This document shows positions 33,084 through 45,659 of a stretch of 64,000 bases of DNA, in pieces. Both the position numbers and the translations under genes were made by a program. Location: NCBI GenBank assembly GCA_000222875.2, contig AFRD01000025.1:84710-148709 (forward strand). The letters are read 5' to 3'. Source of the DNA: Periglandula ipomoeae IasaF13 (taxonomy: Eukaryota > Ascomycota > Sordariomycetes > Hypocreales > Clavicipitaceae). Each line of letters opens with the position of its first letter. The stretch's first letter is position 1. The notes under the pieces are model-generated. The model searched no databases. It was given only the letters and a program-made list of their open reading frames with translations, and was not told the DNA's origin.

Positions 33084-34124
33084 TGTGTTTGGTGTTTGGT
33101 TCGCGATGGATTTTGTGTGTGGTTTGGCTTGGATGCGCGTTTGCGTTCGGTCTGAATTGTGGTTACATTCGGTTCGTTTGAGGTGATCGCGGAAGATTCG
33201 ATGGCGGAGCAAGGAATAGATGCGCGGGTTGGATAAAGAGGGACTGATGTTGGAGGTTTGCAGGTTTGAGAGGTGATGGATGGCGCGTGGAGGATCACAC
33301 GAGCTTTTGGTGGCGGAGTGCAGCTTGCGACTGGGTGTGACGCAGCGGGAATGCTTGGCGCGGGTTGGGTTGGGTTGCGACAGGGCAGATGGACTAGACA
33401 CGTATTCCACACTACAGTGCTGCTGTGATTTATTAGACTAGACTGGAGACGTTTATTAATGTCCGGCGTGTTGGGGTTGTCTCGAGTGCCTGGCGGGTAC
33501 CAGGGGTTTAGCGGCGGGCGGCGGGCGGATACAGGCACCCAGCGGCTCTGCCCGTGTCAAGGTACGCGCACTTGCACTTACGGCTCCTGTCTCTTTACTT
33601 TAAAGAAGCTCAAAATTCGCATCACTTTTCTGCGCCACGGAACAGCCTACTAGATCACGGCAGATGATGAAGACTTAGCGGAGGGGCCTGTCCAAGCCGA
33701 AAAGGATGAGAAAAGACCGGTCAACTCTTTGGTCGAGTCCGGCCAGACAGAAGAAAAGAACAGAGGAACGCCATCCATATCTGGAAAGCATCGAGTATTC
33801 ATCGTATGAAGAGAAACACGGAGCCTTCAGTTCTCTGATGTGGTGAGGTCGAGAAATGGAAACGGCGATTACAACCAGGGCAGTTACAGCCAGGGCAATT
33901 TCATGCATCAAAATGTCTACGACGGAAAACGAGGGTGATTGAATCATCAGCGATTCGTGAACGGAGCTAATAACGTCTCTTCTTCTATGGCAACTACTAG
34001 AAATTCATGTCCTAAACCGCGCTTGCGCCAGATCGCAACATATCAAATGACCACTTTGACCATCTGAAGGCCACATTCGAGGCGCAGTTGGGAATCAAGC
34101 AATATGTGACAAAGTACAAGCTAC
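33084..34124. other. Intergenic, no gene seen
   Basis: Upstream side of the ILM1-like gene. ORFs such as the minus-strand 33041-33538 are shadows or low-complexity. The part after about 34030 begins a transposon-like inverted duplication. Confidence 0.4.
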
Positions 34125-34416
34125 TTGTGAGCAACAGTCAATACAACTTCCCCTCCAGGGGAAGAGGCCAAAAGACCTTATTGATCTAATCCTTGTGTGA
34201 TGCTAAGGGTCTCATTTGACAGTGTAGCCCCTTTCTTCTTTAGAATAATCTCCTCACGGGCTTGATTTAGCTCCTTCACTGCCTTCTCGTTAGATGCAGC
34301 CTAAGAGAAGGGCTACACTGTCAAATAAGACGCTTAGCGTCATACAAAAGTTAGATCAACAAGGTCATTTAACCTCTTCCATAGCGGGGCAAGTGTCTCT
34401 TTACTGTCGCTCACAA
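34125..34416. repeat. Imperfect inverted repeat, arms of about 106 bp, 79-bp loop
   Basis: The arm 34125-34230 is the imperfect reverse complement of 34310-34416. The best part is the 50-odd bp next to the loop, where GGGCTACACTGTCAAAT is exact on both sides. Differences in the arms are mostly transitions. The left arm sits in a frame that looks like a retrotransposon gag piece (HFDHLKATFEAQLG). It is probably two remnants of one element in head-to-head orientation, and a transcript would fold into a long hairpin. Confidence 0.7.
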
Positions 34417-35342
34417 AGGAGCAAGACACTTCTAAACTGCTACCATCACCCGAGTGGAACGCGACAATCCACTCGGACTCTCGTTAGACGACGGCCAATG
34501 GACAGATCAATATTTGCGTCGATTCTGGGAGGGGGAAAGAGGGAGACAAGCACATCGTGTACAATGAAGATAGAATCGGAATATTTTCATGCCAAGATAC
34601 GTCTCGTCGGCCGTGGTTTTACCGCGTTGAATTTCCTGCCTTGAGGAATGTACTCGCCGCACGTCACACACCGCATGTTGAAAGGTGCCATTAATCGGAC
34701 TGTTTGCGCCTTCGGTCCATCTGTTTTCCTAGATGACCGTCGCTCATATGGTCGAGGGTCGAAATCTGGCGGGTGTTATTTGGAAAGAACTCTCTTTCTG
34801 ACATGTTGAGACCGGTGTACTGTAGAAAATGGTCGGTCTTCCTGATATTGGCGCAGGTTGGCGATGTAGAAAGGCATTTGCAGCGGCCCATGCCTGGGAA
34901 TCGATGTGAAACCATACCAGTGCCCCCCGGATAGTGTCCCCGGATCGGAACGGGGTAAGGCTCTTCCGAACCCACGACGAATAGTGGTACCGTGGGTTGT
35001 TAGCTGCATGTGGTGGAATTGTGGCTCGGTCCTATGCATATGGGTTACTCTGAGGCTGGAGCTTTGAGGTGCGGGAGGTGGGATGCAGCTGCTGTTTTGG
35101 CGGGGTGTACAACCTCCTCCATCGCGATTTTGAATATCATTTGACCAATTCATTCGACAAACCATCCACATAAATATTGTAGAGCTCAATGCAGTTGTGA
35201 AACGAAAGCGCATACACTATCGAGTCGTTTGCTCGACTATAGCGCCTGGGAATTTGCCTCAAAATTTCATCGAGTTTTCTGCTTGCCATCAATACGTCCC
35301 TCAATCACATTTAACTTCATCCCCCATCACCAATCAACAACC
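34417..35342. other. Intergenic, promoter side of GGTase beta
   Basis: No coding sequence recognised. ORFs on both strands overlap and lack domains. Confidence 0.4.
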
Positions 35343-36759
35343 ATGGCCACCTCCATAGACAAGGCCAAGCATATAAAATACTGGCAGCGATGCTTCACCA
35401 CCTATCTCCCTTCGCCGTACACCGCCAACGACTCCACTCGCCTCGCATTCGCCTACTTCATCGTCGCGGCATTAGATCTCCTCTCTGCACCTCTTACTCC
35501 ACGAGACCGGTCTGCAATCCGGTCATGGGTGCTCAGCCTACAGCACCCGCAAGGCGGCTTCTGCGGTAGCCCGACGCATATGCTCGACGGCCAGGATGCA
35601 ATCAAAGGCTGGGCGAACCTCGCTGCCACATTCTTTGCCCTGCTACTCCTGGGCGTAGCGGCGGAGACGGATGCTGAAGCCGCAGCTGCGTTTGCAGGCG
35701 TGGAACGGAAGAAGCTCTTGCGATGGCTGAAAAGGTTGCAAAGAGAGGACGGCAGTTTCGGACAGGTGCTGTGGGATGGTGAAGCCGTTGGAGGGAGGGA
35801 CATGAGGCATAGTTACTTGGCGAGCTGTATTCGCTGGATGGTCAGGGGTGATGCGAACGAGGGAGATGGTGCTTGGGTGGAGGACATTGATGTTGAGGGG
35901 ATGATCAACCATATCAGACATACACAGGTAAGATTTGCATATGACAACGTGACAAGGGAAAAGCTGACAATGAAAGACGTACGATGGGGGAGTAGCAGAG
36001 GCGTCTGATCACGAGTCTCATGGTAAGTATCCCATGTTAAGGGCAGTGGGAGACAATCTGGCTAACAACAAACTAGCCGGCTATGCCTATTGCGCCATTG
36101 GAGCTTTGTACATGCTCGATCGCCCGCTGTCGTCAATAGCTTCGCACAATCACAGCTCTGCAATTGAGAAAGGTGTGCCTTATCAGGCAGCCTTGATACG
36201 GTTCCTCGTCAACAGGCAGTTCAACTATCTCTCTAAAGAAGAGGACAACGATGCGGATGAAGACAATGAGAACTTTATCGAAACGAAGTTGGGCGATTTG
36301 TCTCTGGGAAACGGTTGTACACACATTGGATGGAATGGTCGATGGAACAAGAAGGCTGATACGTGCTATTGCTGGTGGGTTGCAGGAACGCTCTCGGTAG
36401 GTTACACTCGAACTACAGTCGCGCATCATGTTCACTGATGATGGATTAAGATGGTCGACTCCTTTCACGCGGTCAACATTCCGCCATCACGGCAATATCT
36501 ACTGGACATCACACAGCATCGCATAGGCGGCTTCTCCAAGTATGCAGGCGGACATCCAGATATATACCATTCATACCTTGGCTTGGCTGCGCTGGCGCTC
36601 ATGGGCGATGAGGATTTGAAGGACTTTGACGTGGGATTGTGCTGCAGCAAAGAGACGACGCACAAGATTCAGTTGGCGCGGGACGGATTATTGCACAGGC
36701 ACAAATCGAGGACGTTAGAGAGCTCCAGCGACAAATTTTGGGAAAGCATCAAAAAGTAG
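35343..36759 (+). CDS. CDC43: Protein geranylgeranyltransferase type I beta subunit
   Basis: Beta subunit of GGTase-I, the cytosolic zinc enzyme that attaches geranylgeranyl to CaaL-type C-termini of Rho-family GTPases together with the shared alpha subunit. Exons are 35343-35927, 35977-36022, 36077-36396 and 36451-36759, all in phase, 419 aa. Prenyltransferase repeats are visible: QHPQGGFCGSP, REDGSFG, TYDGG (opening exon 2), AGYAYCAIGAL, and the zinc region with ADTCYCWW (Asp and Cys ligands) and DIYHSYLGLAAL (His ligand), with GGFSKYAG between them. An in-frame ATG 38 codons upstream of 35343 is less likely. COX23 follows on the same strand after about 200 bp. Confidence 0.93.
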
Positions 36760-36967
36760 ACGTAGACAAGACTGTTTAAGGACTTGAATATGATATCCTG
36801 AAGACCGTTATAAATTGTCCGAGACCTTCAGCCCATACAGTGTGAATTGACCCTCGGTATCTCGACTGTTCCGACTGGACTGCCGAGATTCTCCCGAGCA
36901 GCAATGACATAACTTCGTCTTCAATCATCACAACGAATTTCCTACAACATCACTTCACAGCACAACC

Positions 36968-37392
36968 ATGTCCTCATCACCGCAGAAAGAGCCCGAAAAA
37001 GACCCATGGAACAACAAGTTCAAAGAAAAATTCGAAACGTGAGCCCCCTTCCTGCTGTCCCGCGACGTCGCAATTGCGCTTGCCCACGTCCAACTAACGC
37101 CCGCGTAGAAAATCGAAGAGCGAGTTCTACGATCCGTGCCAAGAGGCTGCGCAGCGAAGCTACAAGTGTCTATATCGAAACGACGGTGACAAGACGATGT
37201 GTGGCGAATACTTTCAGTACGTTTGAGGTGGATTGAAGTTGAATGGTGCTGGGGGTGGTTGCTAACTAGAGCAGGGCGTATCGGGATTGTAAAGCTGCTT
37301 GGGTGAGTTTTGTGGTTTTTGATTGAGGAAATTTGTCTGACTTGATGTAGACTGAGCGACGGAGGAAGGAAAGAGGCGGTCTCTTCTCCTGA
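36968..37392 (+). CDS. COX23: Cytochrome oxidase assembly factor COX23
   Basis: Small twin-CX9C protein of the mitochondrial intermembrane space, needed for cytochrome c oxidase assembly and imported through the Mia40 disulfide relay. Four exons (36968-37038, 37109-37216, 37275-37302, 37351-37392) join in phase to 82 aa. Both Cys pairs are present with exactly nine residues between them: CQEAAQRSYKC and CGEYFQAYRDC. The N-terminus is charged and lacks a presequence, as usual. Four exons for 82 codons is dense, but each splice site is canonical. Confidence 0.93.
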
Positions 37393-37910
37393 TCAACGAG
37401 AGTTTGGTCCCAAAACCTGGGGACTGGGCGACTTGGGCGATTGAGCATGCCGAGGATGTACTGTGAGGGTTCGGCCGTTGCTGCTGGATGTGTATTATTG
37501 ATACCTGGTTGGGTGTAAGATACCTTGTATAATAAGGAAAACTACGACGAAGCTGTTGAATCCAGGTTCACGTAGCAGGTTGAGGATGCTGGAGGCCATG
37601 GCCTAGACCTCCGACAGATAGGAGACGCACATCACCATTGAGCTACAATGAAAAGCTGTAAATACCCATGAACTCAATCTTTACCGCTTGCTGTATACTC
37701 AGAGCTAATATGTGCTCGGAATGTTGAAGAATCCAGATATTCGCACAGTGCCATCCACACTGTCCAAGCTCAGAACAGCCCCTCCATGCACAACATCTGC
37801 CCCGCCAAATTCTTGTGCTGTGCAATAGCTCACAACCACGAGGTCAAGACTCCGTTCACGAATATCAAGCTTGAATCTTGCCGTGGCCAAGCCGACGCCT
37901 CTCACATGTC
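37393..37910. other. Intergenic, no gene supported
   Basis: The minus-strand ORF 37705-37905 looks mildly protein-like but has no family, and its upstream exons would overlap NAA25. A tRNA-like A-box occurs on the minus strand near 37640 without a matching B-box or cloverleaf. Confidence 0.4.
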
Positions 37911-40900
37911 ATGAACCGCCAACGCCCCCGTCTTCGGAACGGGGTTGACCTCCAGCTTCAGTCGGCTTTTCAAGATGGAAATTGGGCTGTGGCGATGCGG
38001 CTGGCCCAGCAGCGAGCTCGGACTTTCAACGACCAGTACTTTGAGGTGAGCGTTACTGAGCTATGGGATACAGCTACCATTTGATGTAACGCAGTGTCTA
38101 ACACAAAAGTCAGATAGTCAAAGTGTGCGCTGAAAGTCAGCTCGATGACCCCAACTCCAAGTTTGTAGCTGTGGCTGCCATTGACAAATTTGTCAAGGAT
38201 GGCACAGTGATCAAGGATGTTGATGCCATTGATCTATTAGAGTGGTCTACTGTGGAACTGATCCCCGAGGGGGCATTCTCAGAGACGATTGGGCCTTTGA
38301 GGGTGAGAGCCGTAAAGGCTGCGCCCAAGGACAAAGTTGCTGCAACGAGATGCTTGCAGTCCTGTCTGCTGCACTGGGACCTGAACGGTGCTCAGCAGGT
38401 GAGTTGCCGGCCACATCTACCAGATGGCATGTTGACGCTAAGACATGGTCCGTAAGATTGCTGCGATAATAGATAGATCGTTTCCTCAAGATAGGGATTT
38501 CATGTTTTGGAATATCGTTATTACACATTTACTAGCGGTGAGTTCTCTGCCCTCCTTGACACCGACGACCCCTCGACTGACGCAACCAAGACAAACGGCC
38601 AAGCACCACCAGATAAAAGGAAACTGTATTCAATGCTGGCGCAAAAGCAAATCGAGCGCGCAGCGCAGCTTACGGAGCAGGCGCACGCGTCGCAAGCGGA
38701 AGATGGGACACCAGCAAGAGAGGTCAAGTCGGAGCAGGAAATGCTGCTGTTGTACGACATTGTGGAAACGCACGGGACGCCAGAGGATTGGAAGAAGCTT
38801 GTCAAAAGCCCCGTATTTTCGCCAGTTGCGCAGTTCTGCATGGGAAGAAAGGAGCTATTTCAACGGGTGTCGTCCAAATACCGAAAAACACAACAATGGG
38901 CGGAACTCTGCAACCTGTGCCACGAGTGTTTGTCTCACACTGGGGATGACGGAGAGCTCACTCTGTTAGCTTCAGATTGGTCCGTATGGAGGCAGTATAT
39001 CGAAGCTGCTTCTTACTTGAAGAGCTCGGATGCAGGGTATGCATAATTCGGCATGTCTGAGTTTGGAAATGGGAACTGACATTTTCACAGAATTGTTGAG
39101 AAAGTCCAGGACTTGCTGTTGAGGATAGCCAAGTCGAAGAGCCTGAAGCCGATTTATAAAAGGAACATTCTTTTGGCGAAAGTGTCCGCTGCATTTACGC
39201 TCGACACAAATGACCGCGAGGACCTGGAAAACGAAAAACCATCATCCGCGCGCTTACGAGAGTTGCTTCTTTACATTGACGATCAAAAGACGAGCCTTGC
39301 TTGCTTCGACGACATCAAAGAGTTCGCGGAACAGCTTGACGCTGTTGGCCTGAAGCATGTTGCTTACAATTACGTGCCGGACCTGGCAGAGGCCTCTGAG
39401 GACTCGGTGGACTCCACCCGAATTCATCTTCTGTCGTTCAAACTACAGTTTCTTCTGTCGACCTGCCCGATAGCGCGGACACAAATTGCCGGCGATACAC
39501 CAGCAGCGGAATGCATTGTTTGTACTACCAAGTTCAACGCTGAGTCGTGCCACTTGTGCCTCGGTAAGGTCGCATCGACAGCACTGACAGTATATAAGTC
39601 AGCGACGGAGAAGTTTAAAGAGAATCCCGCAGTTCAAAACGAAGTATTACCAGAGTTAGCCTTGGTGGTTGCCCTCTCCAATATTCAGCTGGCGTTCCGC
39701 GGCCGACCCGGATACGTTGCGTCCGAGGCCGTGTCCCAATATCTTGTTCAAGCTCTTCTTGTACTCGAACACCAGGCCTTCATCACTCCAAAGCACAGCC
39801 AAATATGCCTTGTCCTCGTGCAGCTCCACCTCTTCCTTGGATCGGCGCATCGGTGCCGCGAGATCTGGCAAGAGCTGGGTGTGAAGCGAACGATTGTTGA
39901 CTCTCTGGCGCCCATCTTCTACGATCGGCTATCAACGGTTGCACCCGTCATTCTTGACTCCTCAGATAACTGGGGTTGGGATCTGGTCGAGACGCTGAGA
40001 GGCCACTACGCGAGATGCCTCAAATTGAGAATGCCTCGCACATTGATCGACGCATTCGAGGCAGGAAGCTATGGTAGTATTATCGACATGCCAAAGTACA
40101 CTTACAACCTGAGGACTGGATGCACCCGGGCGATGAGCTTGGTGGAAGAGGTGAGAGCCGATCGTCTTCTTGGTGAGCCGTGTGGCGAATTTCTGAATGA
40201 CTCTCGCTTTTGTAAGTATTCTCTCCCAACAAATTTTGATCGAGTGACACTGATGCTTTTTAGACGAAGTGCCTGACGACCTGCACCTCAGAGATGCCGT
40301 TTACTACGGATCCTTTCCGTCCTGGGCTTCTAGTGCATCGAAACCACTGCATGAGCGCTTGAGTCTCGGACCAGGCCTTTCTGTAGGTTGATCCACTCTT
40401 TGAACTCCAACCATGGATATTGACCATGGAAACAGAACACACGGGCTCACCTTTCCCTACTCGTGGAGGCGTTCCAAGACATTCTGGCCTACAGACCACC
40501 AACTGTCTATAAGACGACAGCTGCGGTCATGGGCATCGACTACACTTTTGTTACGGAGATGGTGGACCAGATTAACAACTCCATGACAAAGTTCCTCGGC
40601 GATGCCTCAAAACACTGCACCCCAAGCGAGATGCTGTACTATGAAGCGGTGCATCTTCTCACAACCCTTGTCTCACTATGTGTCAACATCGACCGATCAG
40701 CACCCCTTACCGATATCCTGAGCCAAATCACCGACGCAATCAAAGCCTCCATCGCGACTCAGCTCGATGACTTGCCCAAGCCAGCTCAGTCAGCCTCTGA
40801 AATAGTATCTGTCTTCCGATCCCTGCACAAAATCACCATGTTCCGCGATACGGCCATGGCAGCAAAGCTCACGACAGCCTGGATTCTCACATTCAACGAG

Positions 40901-41191
40901 CGTGAGAAAGAACGCGATCGATCAGGAAGCAGCAATTTGCCCAAGGATGTGGTGTCTCAAGTCAAGAGTTTGCAGTCCTCGGCAGAGGCCGCTCTTAAGG
41001 AGGGCAAGGGGGTTATTGTATCGCTTAAGAAGGAGGTTGGCAATGGTGTTGAGTTTGGACGGAGCTTGAGGAAGTGGGTGTTTGAGGAAGGGAGTGAATT
41101 GGGTGATTTGGTGGAGGACGGGACTGTGAAGGAGGTTGTTGAGAGTTGGAGGTTGAATGTGGGAGGGTGGGGGCAGGTTAAATGGGAATGA
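37911..41191 (+). CDS. NAA25: NatB N-terminal acetyltransferase auxiliary subunit NAA25 (Mdm20)
   Basis: Non-catalytic TPR subunit that anchors the NatB complex to the ribosome, where it acetylates Met-Asp/Glu/Asn starts. Seven exons (37911-38045, 38114-38398, 38457-38537, 38591-39036, 39091-40211, 40264-40382, 40436-41191), all GT-AG and in phase, give 980 aa, the usual size. Typical blocks are NRQRPRLRNGVDLQLQSAF at the start, QDRDFMFWNIVITHLL, KRKLYSMLAQKQIERAAQL, and a long helical-repeat body. A Cys-rich insert (CIVCTTKFNAESC then HLC) lies near residue 480. The start at 37911 is preferred to an in-frame ATG 11 codons upstream. Intact. Confidence 0.9.
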
Positions 41192-41898
41192 AAAGGGGGT
41201 TTGTAGATAAAAATAGAGGCATGTTGATGTCAAATGTCAAATGGTCAAGATACGTACACGTGTCGAGTTGATGTGACGATGTTTTCATAGAGAATGGCCA
41301 GCACTATGCCTTCATGTTCATGAAATGCTTGTTGGACCATGTAATCTGCCGCACATGAGAACAAAGCGAGCCTCACATACATTTCCAGTTCTTAACATCC
41401 TCGTTTCCTGTAATTACAAATCCGACTACCGCATTGGTGAACCCGCCGCCTTGGCTATACCCCTCGTGACCTCTCCATGAACCCTTCAAATACTTCTCAT
41501 AATCCAGAATTCCCCCAAAAAGACACCAACCTCGCTCGGCCCCGCCCGCAAATCAATGCAATTGTCACGAAGCATATCCCCCGGAATCCAAAAATGTCGT
41601 CGCATCAAGTTCAAAAATCGATGATGGCAAAAGCCCCGCTAGCCACTAATGCGCCACACCCGCACTGTCGCACGAAATGTATGATCTCATCCGCGAACGA
41701 CATCGAGATGACGGCAGCGTGACGCCAGCAATTTTTCACAAATAAATAGATATATTAAGACAGCGCTGTAGTATAACACGAAATTGAACACTTTCTAAGT
41801 CCATCCACCCAATTGAAACAGATATAAACTATACTATTCACGATGCCGTCTGACAACGAAACATCCCGCACAGAAGGCGGCGTTCGACACAAAACTCC
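41192..41898. other. Intergenic, no gene seen
   Basis: A plus-strand ORF at 41477-41722 lacks recognisable features. An ATG at 41843 is out of frame with the repeat-containing small ORF that follows and could be its first exon only with an unseen splice. Confidence 0.35.
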
Positions 41899-42099
41899 AT
41901 GGAGAACCGCGTGCCTCTCTCGGCCGAGCCGGGCGTGTACAAGAATGATAGGCAGCGTCAGGTTCCTCTTTCTGCGGAGGGAGGCGTGTATAAGCATGAT
42001 AACACGAATGAGCCGAAGACGGGAACGGCGGGGAAGGAGGGTGTTTCAATAACGAAGGAGGGGAATGATAATGGGAAGGGGTTGGGGTCGAAGGTTTAG
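41899..42099 (+). CDS. Small hydrophilic repeat protein, 66 aa
   Basis: The frame from ATG 41899 encodes two tandem copies of a 14-residue unit (VPLSAEPGVYKND and VPLSAEGGVYKHD) followed by a Gly/Lys/Asn-rich tail. Hydrophilic, probably disordered. I do not recognise a named family. Degenerate pieces of the same gene recur at about 45415-45530 (unit with a 1-bp deletion) and 46518-46592 (tail, frame kept), so it has been duplicated into the neighbouring accessory DNA. An upstream exon from ATG 41843 is possible. Confidence 0.5.
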   Translation: MENRVPLSAEPGVYKNDRQRQVPLSAEGGVYKHDNTNEPKTGTAGKEGVSITKEGNDNGKGLGSKV

Positions 42100-42765
42100 G
42101 ATTTGGGAATTGAGGCATGTTGGGGAGGAGAATCAAAGTATCTTGAATCGCGGAATAATTACACGATACAGGATAGTTGGAGGAACATGACTATCCTGGT
42201 TTGTTGCCTAGGTAGTCAATCAATCCAGCTACTGATTTGAATGGTAATGCAGGAACAAGGCTGGCGCTATTTGGGCAGCCCTGCATGGGTACATGTATGT
42301 CAGCTTGTCTTGCAGCAGGAGCGCTTTGTTGAGCTCCAGCCAAAGTCGGTATGTACACTGGAGTTCATTACAGAGCGACACGACTAGACCTCTTAGATTG
42401 TCCCAGTGAGTTAAGAGCTGGGCAACTTTTGCTTTTCTCTCTTGGAAGAGTAAGAGTTCCACAGAAACAACCTTCATAACCAGTGGCACTTGAGATTGGA
42501 CAAGGCATACACAAACAGCCCGTGGACCACTCATCTGCATGCGCATGCATGTAAGCGCCTTGTTACCTGATTCATCATCTGCGGGATACTCAAGACATGG
42601 AGGTCCAGCTGGAAGTCCGGGGTCCATGTGCGCCAGCGGGCTGGCATTCTCTGGAGAAGCGGAAAATGCTACAAACGGGGTGGCTCAGCCTGGGTTTATT
42701 CCATTCTGATGCCATCCAACGCCGCAGTCAAGCTATTTCATTCTCACTGATAGACTAGTGGCAAC
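42100..42765. other. Boundary of the right-hand accessory region
   Basis: No gene supported. Conserved core genes end to the left and decayed or orphan genes begin to the right. Confidence 0.4.
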
Positions 42766-44148
42766 ATGACTCAAGATCGCGATGTCCTGGCGACAAAGGG
42801 CGTCTTTTACAACGAAGAAATTCGGAGCGTACGTCGAGGCACACCAACGACACCTGCTCAGTATCCACCACATGTCGAGAGCTTGCGCGCTTCCATGCTC
42901 GACTTCTCTTGCGCTCAGAGAGCTGAGATGCCCAGTCCACGCTTCAGATTTGTTACAAAAGCTGCCATGGCCACAAGATTGTATGGAAGAGAAAAATATG
43001 GGACCCAGTGGGAAGATTTCTATCAGACGCGGTTTCTGGGATCACTAGAGGAGAGCACATCCGTGTTGGAAGCAAAGTCGCGCAGGTAAGTGCATGCCCC
43101 CAACAGAGACCGACACAGTCAGAGTGCGAGTGTAGGGTTTAACAGGGCTCAAAGAACGTCGCGGAGCAACTATTAATACGAGAAATTCACGATGTACGCA
43201 TGCGACCGGTTCCGAACTACTGTGGCTTGCTGATGGTTGCTGATCAAGCGCTACCAGGTCGAGAAACGAGTTGTGGACCGAGTTTAGTGACTTGGCCAAT
43301 GCAACCCGAGCTCACATGTTACGAAAAGGACAAATGCCCTAAGGCTAACGTCGCGCTCTACTTGCCTATCTACAACCTGCAGACCGATTCTGACAATACA
43401 TCGGACCCTGAACAATGGCATGAAGCTCCGAACCCATGGCTTGTGAGGCCCTTCTCATGGACATTTCTCAAAGAACTTCACGCCTCTGGACTCAGACCAA
43501 CCCCTTTGCAAGTGCTTCATAAGTCACCAGTGGAAGCAAGTCTTAAGTGCTATCCATGGCTCCTTTTTGAGCACAGGGAAGGGCCTTCTTCAAGTCGCGA
43601 AAATGTGTACTGTCGAGCAGCCCAAATATTGCAGCCTGCGCAGTCCAATTAAACAGAAATGCAGCGATGTTTGCAGTAGAGCTTGAAGCACAGGCACATA
43701 TCCCCCAGTTCCTGTTGTTACAACAAACGGACCTCTCGTCAAAGTTTGGATCGCGCATTACTTGGATGACCTTTGCGGTCGGAGCTGTAAATATTCGCAA
43801 TATGGGGAGGAGCGAAAACAGTACAGACGTGGTTACGTGAGTTGCCCCTCCTCCTTCGGAGAGCCTGGCAGATGGAGAGTCCTTCTTTGATGCCTGTCTT
43901 CTTTTCTCTCTGCATCCTTTTGACAAAAAAGCCGCCAGATCATGAGAGCCATTTGGAAGGGCGATATAATGACAGCTGATGATGCTCATCACTTCCAAAT
44001 GATCCTGGAGAATACGCACACGTGGGCCATGCGCGTCTTCAAGCCCTTAATGACATCGTATGTCGAACAATGGAAGTTTGTGAACTTTCGGCCGTGCAGC
44101 TGGTATCGGACCCAAGAGTCGTCAGTAGGTCATGGAACTCTGTTATAA
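42766..44148 (+). pseudogene. Fungal nuclease-like (PD-(D/E)XK-type) family gene, frameshifted
   Basis: Pieces in three frames line up, in order, with a fungus-specific family I recall as PD-(D/E)XK-nuclease-like. They are VRRGTPTTPAQYPPHV (from ATG 42766), then PWLLFEHREG (about 43554; the likely nuclease-type acidic/Lys motif), then YCRAAQ | AACAVQLNRNAAMF with a frame change near 43628, then HIP | PVPVVTTNGPLVKVWIAHY with a frame change in the C run near 43703. After an intron with GTGAGT donor (43836) and GCCAG acceptor come IMRAIWKGDIM and ENTHTWAMRVFKPLM. At least two frameshifts and one doubtful splice junction near 43086 mean the gene is broken. The role of the family is unknown; nuclease activity is an inference from motif shape only. 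Confidence 0.6.
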
Positions 44149-45414
44149 TACCATATCCTTGGTTCAAAGCTGTCTTGACACACGGCCTTGCCTTTGAGGT
44201 AGATGAATGATGCAAATCTGAAGTTTTACTGCCACTGATGAAGCTGCAGATGCAAGAAAGCATCGTCTCTCTGAGCGTCAACCCCGTGCCAACAAAACGG
44301 ACTGCATCACCATCGACAGTGACGACACTAGTAATTCGGAGATCACACCTGACGATTACGATATTTACGATGTCGGCAGTGATTATGTCAACTTACGGCC
44401 GACACGTTATTAAGTCGTAGGAACTCGCGCCGACGTTACACCTCTCGACTCCGATAGCAAATCCAAACGCACTACAGGACCCGATATGAGCGGAGCAGCA
44501 ATGACCCAGCCGTCTTGTTCATCGCCACATCAGTTGGTGTTCACTGAGATATTTTCGATCCGCAATATCGACGACTTCAACGCACAGGTTGCAATGGCCC
44601 AGGATCCTAGTCTTGCATACTCAATTACACACACCCCGGCTGGGGAACCCTCCACCTGGCAGGGAACATCTCGGCTCACATCTGGAAAGCTCTGCCAGCA
44701 CCACAGAAGCTATGCACGCGACGGAGATGAGTGACTTGTCTACATACACGAAAAGAGCCACACCGGAAGCATCTTTTGGGATTTCCAGTAGGAAGCGGCA
44801 CTTGTCTCCGTCCAGGGACCCTACAAGTTCTCACGACTGCCCAGGCCGGGACTCATTCGAATTCGAGGCAAGTGCTCCTGTGAGCAGATCAATGATTGCG
44901 AGAGCCAACAGCATGGGTACAAAAGATCCCACGGCCGCCGTCGATGCTTCGACCAGAATTTGTGAAACCGATTTGCGATGAGTCGTCCGCAGAATCTTCA
45001 CGGCATCGTTATCGGGAAAGACGGCGCAAACGCTGATTGTAGACCTGATGCAAGAGTAGATAAGGAACTCATGTCATCTGAGGAATCGAAGATAGAAGAA
45101 TGAATCACCAGCTCAAGAAATCTCAAGAAGTCTCGATTTTGAAAGCCGTCAAAACCTCGGACGTCTTATCAATCACATCCCCAAATCGAACGACCGGTGC
45201 CTGGAAGCCCATGATTGACTCCGGAAACTGCTGTACGCCATGCCGTAGATGAACAAGCCCCAAGGCTGTAGCAATGATGAGGCAGCTCCTGGTTCGGCGC
45301 TATTAGATCCTTGTAAATCAGTACGTGAACCGAACGTTGTGTCTGGAGACGAATCGCTTCCATATGGTCTTGGCGTACCAGAAAGTTAATTTGCGCGAAC
45401 AACTGCCAGCGCCA
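44149..45414 (+). other. Coding-like remnants, gene not resolved
   Basis: A stretch ending at 44413 (TAA) reads CITIDSDDTSNSEI followed by an acidic DDYDIYDVGSD tail. ORFs at 44486-44734 and 44589-44981 are Ser/Thr-rich. They may be 3' exons of the nuclease-like gene or of a second decayed gene. I could not build a phased model. Confidence 0.3.
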
Positions 45415-45530
45415 AGGTCCCTTTTCTGTGGAGGCAGGTGTATCAAAAAAGACAAGAACAAGCAAGCTAAAGATGGGAATTGAGGCATGCTGGGAAGTTG
45501 GAATGGAGGTTCTTAAGCTGTGGGATGAGA
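45415..45530 (+). pseudogene. Degenerate duplicate of the VPLSAE small gene
   Basis: About 75% matching to 41960-42160: the unit corresponding to VPLSAEGGVYK is present with one base deleted, and the downstream words GGGAATTGAGGCATGTTGGG (here with one change) follow in the same order. Confidence 0.5.
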
Positions 45531-45659
45531 ATGTGATATGGATTTGCTTGGATATAGCGATATCGGACGAGCGTCCGTAATTCGGCTACCATTCAATGGG
45601 AGCTCGAGCTAGAAGCATATTAACATCTTCAAAAAGATTTGTGATTGAAACGATTGCAG

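Noticed and set aside
37560..37660. tRNA-like sequence on the minus strand (A-box-like TAGCTCAATGG)
   Set aside because: No B-box at the right distance and no cloverleaf could be drawn.
37705..37905. Minus-strand ORF with protein-like composition next to NAA25
   Set aside because: No family, no splice partner, and any upstream exon would overlap NAA25; probably chance.
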